From Nitriliruptoraceae bacterium (GTDB lineage Bacteria > Actinomycetota > Nitriliruptoria > Nitriliruptorales > Nitriliruptoraceae), in contig SLLJ01000414.1 of assembly GCA_007134165.1 (NCBI GenBank), forward strand, positions 1 to 11,148: 11,148 bases of DNA. Reading direction: 5' to 3'. The position numbers were made by a program, and so were the translations under genes. A model generated the notes under the pieces. That model was not told where the DNA came from, did no database searches, and saw only the letters and a program-made list of their open reading frames with translations. This document shows, one piece after another, positions 6,162-11,148 of this stretch. The number at the start of each line of letters is the position of its first letter. Within the stretch, counting starts at the first letter, position 1.

Positions 6162-6721
6162 GAGCGGATCTGCTCGGGGTCGAGCAACTGGTCGCGGAGT
6201 CGGGTCATCGCCTTGTTGGTATGTGACTTGACGGTGCCTTGAACGCAGCCCATCTCGGTGGAGGCCTGTGCGACGTCGAGGCCGACGAAGAAGCGCAGCG
6301 CGATGACCGTGCGCTGTCGCGGAGGCAGCGAAGCGACGGCCTCCCGGACCGCCAGGGAGACGGCGGGCTCCTCGATCCGTGCTGTCGGCTCGTCGTGCCG
6401 TGGGTTGGCACGCCACTCCGCGCGTCGCCGGCGGTAGCGAGAGACGGCGAGGTTGAGCGCGACTCGGCGTAGCCAGGCGCGACGGTTGTCCATGACACGG
6501 ACCCGCGGCCAGTTCGCGCAGGCGTGTTCCAGCGCCTCCTGGGCGAGCTCCTCCGCGACGTGCCGGTCACCGGTCACGAGGGTCAGCACGCCGGTGAGCT
6601 GCGCGTGCTCGGCCTCACAGAAGGCCGCGAGCTGCTCGTCCACCCGCCGTGCCTGTCCCGTCGTGTCCGCATCCCGACTCCTGGCCTGGCCTTGGTCCGT
6701 GCCCGCCCCAGTGGAACGCAC
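6158..6721 (-). CDS. ECF (SigE-type) RNA polymerase sigma factor
   Basis: A 187-aa frame starting at GTG 6719-6721. The first ~26 residues are low-complexity, and an internal GTG at V27 (6641-6643), just before DEQLAAF, may be the true start; neither has a strong Shine-Dalgarno. Region 2 spans residues ~31-98, with the helix AEELAQEALEHACANWPRV and WLRRVALNLAVSRYRRRR. Region 4 spans ~123-178: LPPRQRTVIALRFF, then the helix-turn-helix GLDVAQASTEMGCVQGTVKSH and the closing ALTRL-like helix (AMTRLRDQL). It would direct RNA polymerase to a small envelope or stress regulon. All sigma regions look intact, yet its coupled anti-sigma gene is truncated, so activity may be unrestrained or the gene may be drifting. 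The 5' side faces the Fic gene across a ~240-base divergent intergenic region. Confidence 0.9.
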   Translation of the reverse strand: MRSTGAGTDQGQARSRDADTTGQARRVDEQLAAFCEAEHAQLTGVLTLVTGDRHVAEELAQEALEHACANWPRVRVMDNRRAWLRRVALNLAVSRYRRRRAEWRANPRHDEPTARIEEPAVSLAVREAVASLPPRQRTVIALRFFVGLDVAQASTEMGCVQGTVKSHTNKAMTRLRDQLLDPEQIRS

Positions 6722-6890
6722 TCAACCGGGTTCAGGTTCACCTCCGACCTGGAGCTGTTGCAGCTCGTCCTGTTGTCACCGTCGTCACAGGTTGGGAGGC
6801 GATCGGAGACACACCAATGCATCATCTGATCCAGCCGGCTCGGCGACCCATGTGGCAGCGACGCCGACGATTCCCAGAGCCACGTCGGGC
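6722..6890. other. divergent intergenic region, sigma factor side
   Basis: This stretch lies between the sigma start and the Fic operator. No convincing open frame, tRNA-like fold or clear -35/-10 pair is visible. It presumably carries the sigma promoter on the minus strand. Confidence 0.4.
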
Positions 6891-6959
6891 AACTGAACCA
6901 CCTCGGACCGTTAGTTCGGTTTCCTGGCGAAACTGAACCAAGGGATTGGGGTGGTTCAG
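6891..6959. promoter_or_regulatory. palindromic operator region of the Fic gene
   Basis: A 12-bp imperfect dyad (ttagttcggttt 6911-6922 / aaactgaaccaa 6930-6941, 10 of 12 paired, 7-base centre) lies 20-50 bases before the Fic ATG. The half-site aactgaacca recurs at 6891-6900, exactly 40 bases before the one at 6931-6940. An inverted half-site tggttcag is at 6952-6959, pairing with 6893-6902 as a perfect 10-bp inverted repeat (ctgaaccacc/ggtggttcag). Four related half-sites in 69 bases point to a repressor operator. The Fic protein's own C-terminal winged helix is a candidate autoregulator; this is inference. Confidence 0.65.
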
Positions 6960-6960
6960 G

Positions 6961-8153
6961 ATGCGCGGACGCTACGAACGACGGACGTGGCATTACGACC
7001 CGACCCTGTATGCGCCCGCCCAATTCCGGCGGGCCTGCAACTACGACACATTCCTGCCGGACCCCCTGGTGGGCTTCGAACCGAGAATTACCGCATCGAC
7101 CGTGGGTGTCGTCTCCGACGCCGAGCGTCGCCTGCAGCGCCTCGGTGCCGGATCGGCTGCAGCCCCGGGGCCCCTAGCCCGACTCCTGCTGCGGACCGAG
7201 TCGATCGCGTCATCGAAGATCGAGGGCCTGCAGGCCGATGTTCGTGATCTCGCCCGGGGTGAAGCCCGAGCCCATACCGGCGGCAAGCTCGATCCGACCA
7301 CCGCCGAGGTGCTGGCCAACATCGACGCGATGGAGCTCGCGATCGATGAAGCCACCAGCGCCGAGCGGTTCGGCCCCGACCAGATCGTGGCGATCCACCG
7401 GCAGCTGATGGCCGCCGCGCCCAACGCCCGCGTCGCGGGACGGATCCGGACCATGCAGAACTGGATCGGCGGCAACGACCACAACCCGTGCGGTGCCGAC
7501 TTCGTGCCGCCGCCCCCGAGCAGGTCGAACCGCTACTCGCCGACCTGTGCGACGCGATGGTGGACGAGTCGCTGCCGCCGCTCGTCCAGACCGCGTTGAT
7601 GCATGCGCAGTTCGAGACCATCCACCCGTTCGACGACGGCAACGGCCGGACCGGCCGAACCCTGATCCACGTCGTGCTGCGGCGGCGCGGGCTCGCTGAG
7701 GTGTTTGTCCCACCCATCAGCGTCGTGTTCGCGCGTGACCGTGATCGCTACATCGCCGGGCTGACCGCGTACCGCAACGGCGAGGTCGATCACTGGATCG
7801 AGACGTTCGCGACCGCCACCGTCCAGGCGACCGACGTCGCCGCCTCCTACCTCGACGAGGTCGCCCAGCTCACCGAACGGTGGCGAGCCATGCTGCGGGC
7901 CGCGTCCGACCCGCGAGCGGACGCCGCGGCCTGGGCGATCATCGACCTGCTCCCCGCCCACCCGGTCATCAACGCGGCCATCGCCGGTGCGGTCACCGGA
8001 CGCGCCAAGGCCGCCGTCCACAACGCGATGGGCCAGCTCGCCGACGCCGGTGTGCTCGCGCCCGTCGCCGGCGGACGGCGCAACCGCTGGTGGGAAGCCG
8101 CCGGACTCCTCGACCTGATCGCTGACCTCGAAGTCGGTGACCTACGGCCGTGA
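6961..8153 (+). pseudogene. class II Fic protein (AMP-transferase type), split by a one-base frameshift
   Basis: Start ATG 6961 has a ggggtgg Shine-Dalgarno; a TTG at 6946 is in frame. Part one carries the class II inhibitory helix SIASSKIEG (residues 81-89, the [S/T]xxxE[G/N] pattern) and MQNWIGG (165-171). It runs to FVPPPP at the C run 7513-7517, where the reading frame is lost. In the -1 frame (stop 8151-8153) the protein continues EQVEPLLADL, then the canonical HPFDDGNGRTGR (about 7623-7658) and a C-terminal winged-helix region. Adding one C to the five-C run rejoins the halves into a ~397-aa protein. Fic enzymes usually AMPylate proteins, with the inhibitory Glu blocking ATP. All catalytic residues are present. 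The break could be a recent mutation, a sequencing error, or a slippage site; the absence of other lesions favours one of the last two or a very recent event. Confidence 0.85.
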
Positions 8154-8237
8154 ACCCGCCCCGCTCGAGATCGTGACGACGCGAAGAGCCTCTCTCAAGG
8201 CCCTTCGTCCAGGACAGGGTGTTGGAGGCCACAACGC

Positions 8238-8625
8238 AACGAGTCCGCCATCCAGTACCACTTCGGAACACGCGAAGAGCCGATGTACGCCCTGAGCGAA
8301 CGTGACCGGGCACGGGAGATGCAGGAGCGGCAGGCCCGTCTCGACGCCATCAGCGGAGACGCGGACCTCCGGACCGCGGTCACCGCCCTCATGCTCCCCT
8401 CCTGGGCAAGTCTCGCCGAGCAACGGGGAAGACGCCGGCGGATGATCATCGCCGACGTGGTGCGCGGCATCAGCGACGACCAACTCGCCGACCCTCGCCC
8501 TCCCGGCCTCGCCCGCACGCTCCGGCTCACCGAGACGGCAATGCCGCCGATGCCCCGGCGCCGGATCCTTCGAGAAGGACCTCCTCGAGATGCTGCACAG
8601 CCTGTTCACCGCGCCGCGTCCGTGA
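8238..8625 (+). pseudogene. TetR/AcrR-type regulator remnant
   Basis: From 8238 the frame reads NESAIQYHFGTRE, the end of a TetR recognition helix and the usual YxHFxxR/K signature, then MYALSERDRAREMQERQARL and a helical body. The first ~35 residues of the helix-turn-helix domain are missing; sequence before 8238 does not continue it. After about 8540 the frame goes out of register. The matching C-terminus SFEKDLLEMLHSLFTAPRP reappears in the +1 frame (8566-8622, stop 8623-8625). The middle is also shorter than a normal TetR ligand-binding domain. A 12-bp repeat acgcgaagagcc (8179-8190 and 8270-8281) flanks the broken 5' end and may mark a recombination. It cannot bind DNA as a normal TetR. 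It is convergent with the fabI-like gene. Confidence 0.65.
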
Positions 8626-8639
8626 CCACCCTCGTGGTG

Positions 8640-9434
8640 CTACTGGATCGCGTGGGTTCCGCCGTCCACGTGCAGGATCTCGCCGGTGATCGCGCGCGCC
8701 AGGTCCGACAACAGGAAGCACACGGCGTCGGCGACGGGGCGTGCGTCGTCCGGGTTCCACGGGAGCGCCGAGCGTCGCTCCCAGGCCTCGAGGAGCACCT
8801 TGAAGTCGGGGATGCCGCCGGCTGCCCGCGTGCGCAGTGGGCCGGCGGCGACGAGGTTCGTGCGCACGCCGCGGGGGCCGAGGTCCCGGGCGAGGTACTG
8901 GTTCAGTGACCGCAGGGCGGCCTTGCAGGGTCCCATCCAGTTGTAGACCGGCCATGCGCGGCTCGGATCGAAGTCGAGGCCCACCAGGCTGGCACCGCGG
9001 TCTGCAGCGAGGTCCGCGACCACCTGCGCCAGCCCGGCGTAGCTGTGCGTGCTGGTGCGAAGCGCCAGTTCGACCGCCGACGACGGGACGCCGACGATGC
9101 CCTGCAGGGCGGCAGCGGGCGCGAACGCGATCGCGTGCAGCGCACCGTCGAGGTGGCCGAACAGTGCACGAAGATCGTCCTGGAGCGCGGTGAGCTGCTC
9201 CGGGTCGGTCGCGTCGACCGCGACGATCGCTGCCGGCGGACGGGGCAGTGTCGCTGAGAGCTGTTCGACCGCGTCGAGATCGCGGGGGAACACGCCCAGC
9301 GCGATCTCGGCCCCGGCCTCCTGCGCCCGCTCTGCGACGGCGAACGCGATGCTGTCGGGCCGCGCGACGCCGGTGATGAGCAAGCGCTTGCCGGCGAGCA
9401 GGCCCGTCACCGGGTCCGTGTGGTCGCTGTCCAT
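8640..9434 (-). CDS. fabI: InhA/FabI-type enoyl-[acyl-carrier-protein] reductase
   Basis: A 264-aa intact short-chain dehydrogenase fold. Start ATG 9432-9434 has a GGGAG Shine-Dalgarno about 8 bases upstream. The Rossmann start is GLLAGKRLLITGV (residues 11-23) with SIAFAVAERAQEAGAE (28-43). HAIAFAP (100-106) matches the substrate/cofactor loop, and the catalytic pair Tyr164 and Lys171 (YNWMGPCK) has the Y-x6-K spacing of InhA (Tyr158/Lys165). PRGVRTNLVAAGPLRTRAA (187-205) and IPDF match the InhA substrate-binding loop. It reduces trans-2-enoyl-ACP in the last step of each FAS-II elongation cycle, using NADH in InhA. GCK before the active Lys differs from the commoner VAK. It is transcribed with or just after the acyltransferase cluster; the 86-base gap may hold its own promoter. 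The convergent 3' end meets the TetR remnant after 14 bases. Confidence 0.9.
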   Translation of the reverse strand: MDSDHTDPVTGLLAGKRLLITGVARPDSIAFAVAERAQEAGAEIALGVFPRDLDAVEQLSATLPRPPAAIVAVDATDPEQLTALQDDLRALFGHLDGALHAIAFAPAAALQGIVGVPSSAVELALRTSTHSYAGLAQVVADLAADRGASLVGLDFDPSRAWPVYNWMGPCKAALRSLNQYLARDLGPRGVRTNLVAAGPLRTRAAGGIPDFKVLLEAWERRSALPWNPDDARPVADAVCFLLSDLARAITGEILHVDGGTHAIQ

Positions 9435-9520
9435 GGCGCTTGTCTCCCGCCAGCATCAGATCGGAGCGGGACGCTAACGGCGCGGACAAACGAAAGCAAA
9501 TTCGCGAATAGTACCTCAGG
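9435..9520 (-). promoter_or_regulatory. upstream region of the enoyl-ACP reductase
   Basis: This 86-base gap is notably AT-richer around 9487-9515 than its flanks, as a promoter would be. It contains the perfect 8-bp palindrome ttcgcgaa (9501-9508) and an overlapping cgaa-n6-ttcg dyad (9491-9504), a plausible regulator site. No confident -35/-10 pair can be assigned. Confidence 0.35.
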
Positions 9521-9700
9521 TCATTGGGCGCCGACCAGCGCCACCACGCGTTCCCGATCGGCCCGCACCATCCCGGCGACGTCGGTCGAGAGGCGGCGGC
9601 CGGTACGGCGGCGGTGGCGCAGCCCGGTCCAAGCCAGGGCGGTGCGCTCGGCGACCACCAGGGCAGCCCAGCCCCACAGCGGGAGCACCAGCAGCCACAT
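9521..9700 (-). CDS. 59-aa membrane peptide coupled to the acyltransferase
   Basis: ATG 9698-9700 overlaps the acyltransferase stop as TGATG, so translation is coupled. The peptide begins MWLLVLPLWGWAALVVAERT, one hydrophobic segment. It is followed by a basic stretch (GLRHRRRTGRRL) and an amphipathic end (DVAGMVRADRERVVALVGAQ), stop 9521-9523. The layout suggests a single-pass protein with a positively charged cytoplasmic side. I recognise no family. Third positions are strongly G/C as in its neighbours, which supports coding. Its place directly after a phospholipid acyltransferase suggests a small accessory subunit, but that is inference only. Confidence 0.55.
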   Translation of the reverse strand: MWLLVLPLWGWAALVVAERTALAWTGLRHRRRTGRRLSTDVAGMVRADRERVVALVGAQ

Positions 9701-10450
9701 CAGCCCGTCGCCAGCAGTCGTCGCCGCGAGCGGGATCCCGGCCGGTAGACCTCGGCGTCCGACAACCCGACCGCATCGAGCGCTGCCCGGTAGGCCTCGA
9801 CGGCGGCGACAAGGGCGGCCCGGTCCGGCGCGGGGCGACGGCCGAGCTCGGCGGTCAGCGCACGCACAGCCGCATGGTCGGCGTCACTGGCCGTGGCCGG
9901 GTCCCGCCCGCTGGCTTCCAGCCGTGTGCCGAGGTCGAGCGGCTCGCCGACGTCGACGAACACCCGCTGCCGCAGCGCGGCCCGGTTCTGGTAGTGGATG
10001 CCGACCGCGACCAGCTGCGGTCCAGCAGCCCCGGCGGCCCGGGCCCCGAGTGCGATGCGTGCCGCCCCCGGTCCGCAAGGGCGAGACCGCCGCCCCTTCG
10101 GTAGCCACGCCCTCGGGGAAGATGACGAGCGCGTCGCCGGCGACCAGCGCGTCGTGGCTGGCGGCGAACATGGCGGTGTTGGCCGCGCCGCCACCGTCCT
10201 GGGTCCGCCGGACGGGGATGGCGGCCACCAGGCGCAGCAGCGAGCGGAGCACCGGCACACGGAACAGCCCGTCCGCGGCGAGGAAGCGCGGCTGGCGCTC
10301 CAGGGCGTCCAGTAGCACGATCGGGTCGGAGAACGCCCCGAAGTGGCTGGCGCACCACAGCTGCGGTCCGCGGCTTGCCACGCTCGCCGTCAGGACGATC
10401 TCGACGGAGCGGAACCGTCCACGGGCGGCCATCCGGGCCAGTTGCTGCAC
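9700..10450 (-). pseudogene. PlsC/GPAT-type glycerolipid acyltransferase, frameshifted in a C run
   Basis: The first part (GTG 10448-10450, MQQLARMAARGRF) has the acyltransferase motif SHFGAFSDP (residues 35-43; H-x5-D as in GPAT2-like members), LFRVPVLRSLLRLVAAIPV (62-80), and the FPEGVATEG block (111-119). It then goes out of frame at TG just after SPLRTG. The continuation AARIALGARAAGAAGPQLVAVGI with the closing VGEPLDLGTRL lies in the next frame, down to TGA 9700-9702. The junction is a five-C run on plus (10065-10069); one base fewer restores a ~250-aa protein. The family transfers acyl groups to glycerol-3-phosphate or lysophosphatidate at the inner membrane. All motifs are otherwise intact, so a homopolymer error or recent slip is likely. 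It ends in TGATG, coupled to the small membrane peptide. Confidence 0.8.
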
Positions 10451-10625
10451 GACGCGCGCCGAGCGCCGGGGTCAGGACGAAGGCGGCCGCCCAGCCGAGC
10501 TTGGCGCGCAGCCGCAGGTCGCGACGACGGACCAGCTCGACCAGGTCGAGGGCCCAAACGGCCAGGACCGTGAGCACGGCCGTCGCGAGCAGCACGGCGC
10601 TGACGGCGGTCGAGGCGTCGCTCAC
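10451..10625 (-). CDS. PLDc_N-like small membrane protein or N-terminal anchor
   Basis: GTG 10623-10625 overlaps the ceramidase-like stop as GTGA. The frame reads SDASTAVSAVLLATAVLTVL, then AVWALDLVELVRRRD, KLGWAAAFVLTPALGA. This is the PLDc_N pattern: a helix, a W..DL..RRRD turn, then K..W and a second helix ending in PxLGA. Intact members end soon after with GALLYLL and a stop. Here the frame instead runs on as shadow sequence inside the acyltransferase, and the acyltransferase frame begins at GTC GTG CAG (10453-10446), one base out of register. The 3' end is therefore unclear: it may be truncated, or a one-base indel may have separated a once-fused anchor-acyltransferase. The end coordinate is approximate. 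Confidence 0.5.
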
Positions 10626-11148
10626 GTCGGCCCCTGCACGTCCTGCGACGAGGACCCCGTCGTTACGTGGGCGACGTGCGGGAGCACCTGGGTCCACTCG
10701 GCCCAGGCGGTGCCGGCCACGGCGGCCAGGACGTGCCAGAGTCCGTGCCACTGCCACCTCGACGTCGGCCGGCAGGTCGACGTCGACGTACGCCCGAGGG
10801 CGTAGGCGATCGGCGCGACGAGCCCGGCGGTCAGCGCGACGGCGGCCGGACCTCGCGGTCGCCGATCGCGGCCCGGCCCGCGCGGTGCGTCGAGCCGAGG
10901 AGCCCGGTGGGCGAGGGCCCGCTCGGCCTCACCGAGGACGGTCGCGACCGCGAGCAGGTTGATCGACCAGTCGTGGGCGCGCTCGGCAGGTGTTCCCCCC
11001 AGCCCGTGGTAGGCGACCGAGCCCAGGCCGGCGGCGGCGAGCAGCCCCCCGTACCCGAGCGGGCGCCACCGCCGCGCCGGGTCGACGGCGCGCGCCCGGC
11101 GCATCACCCACAGGCCACCGACGACCAGGGCCACCGAGGTTGCGGTGT
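10622..11148 (-). CDS. ceramidase-like (CREST) membrane hydrolase, 5' end outside window
   Basis: The frame is open to the window edge and ends at TGA 10622-10624. The CREST/alkaline-ceramidase signature is clear: SVAYH (S-x3-H, residues 39-43 counting from the GTG at 11132-11134), HDWS (54-57), and HGLWH (H-x3-H, 130-134) within WQWHGLWHVLAAVAG. These residues would bind zinc in a seven-helix integral membrane hydrolase. Bacterial members' substrates are mostly unknown, though eukaryotic relatives cleave ceramides and some hydrolyse other lipids. LGRTSTSTCRPTSRW (113-127) is the usual loop before the last motif. About 30 N-terminal residues including a helix are missing past the edge. The four-base overlap with the next gene indicates an operon dedicated to lipid metabolism. 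Confidence 0.75.
   Translation of the reverse strand, partial: TATSVALVVGGLWVMRRARAVDPARRWRPLGYGGLLAAAGLGSVAYHGLGGTPAERAHDWSINLLAVATVLGEAERALAHRAPRLDAPRGPGRDRRPRGPAAVALTAGLVAPIAYALGRTSTSTCRPTSRWQWHGLWHVLAAVAGTAWAEWTQVLPHVAHVTTGSSSQDVQGPT

Noticed and set aside
6780..6900. possible tRNA gene between sigma and Fic genes
   Set aside because: No cloverleaf with paired acceptor and T arms or a GTTCRANYC box could be drawn.
9420..10805. 461-codon open frame on plus
   Set aside because: Composition is Arg/Pro/Ala/Ser-rich with no domain; the minus strand carries recognisable acyltransferase and membrane genes.

Overview
The window comes from a high-GC actinobacterium. GTG starts are common, genes overlap tightly (GTGA, TGATG), there is an InhA-like enoyl-ACP reductase, and an ECF sigma gene is coupled to its partner. 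The exact lineage cannot be read from the sequence. By eye, the left half (about 1-5560) is less GC-rich than the very GC-rich right end. It is full of broken and defence- or mobility-type genes, which suggests an accessory island beside core chromosome.

Left island (1-5560). A DruA/DUF4338 gene runs off the left edge. Beside it on the same strand is a Schlafen-AlbA_2 ATPase pseudogene with an internal TGA and a lost C-terminus. Next is a degenerate HNH endonuclease remnant on the minus strand. It meets, head to head near 1890, a HipA-like kinase remnant on the plus strand, so two unrelated genes both lost their 5' ends at one scar. The HipA remnant overlaps by 4 bases an intact HIRAN-domain gene. 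An intact 533-aa AlbA_2/GHKL-ATPase/winged-helix protein follows, bracketed by two imperfect 78-bp direct repeats. To its right lie a perfect-stem terminator, a cluster of TGACAAC-type octamers that looks like a recombinase or regulator binding array, and a small unrecognised minus-strand ORF.

Middle (5568-8625). On the minus strand, an ECF sigma-70 gene overlaps (ATGA) a stump of its probable anti-sigma partner. The stump runs into a dead TlpA-like thioredoxin that has an internal TAA and CGPF in place of CxxC. A palindromic operator-like region precedes a plus-strand class II Fic protein that is split by a one-base frameshift in a C run. A TetR-type regulator remnant follows.

Right (8640-11148), minus strand, lipid genes. 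In transcription order: a ceramidase-like 7-TM hydrolase (cut by the window edge), a PLDc_N-like small membrane segment, a PlsC/GPAT-like acyltransferase (frameshifted in another C run), a 59-aa membrane peptide, then after an 86-base gap an InhA/FabI-type enoyl-ACP reductase. The junctions overlap by 1-4 bases up to the gap, which suggests a phospholipid/fatty-acid operon.

The intact candidates of interest are the repeat-flanked AlbA_2 ATPase, the HIRAN protein and the DruA-family gene. No complete, clearly new multi-gene system is visible. The picture is of a defence or mobile-gene graveyard next to a core lipid cluster. All family names come from reading motifs, without database searches.
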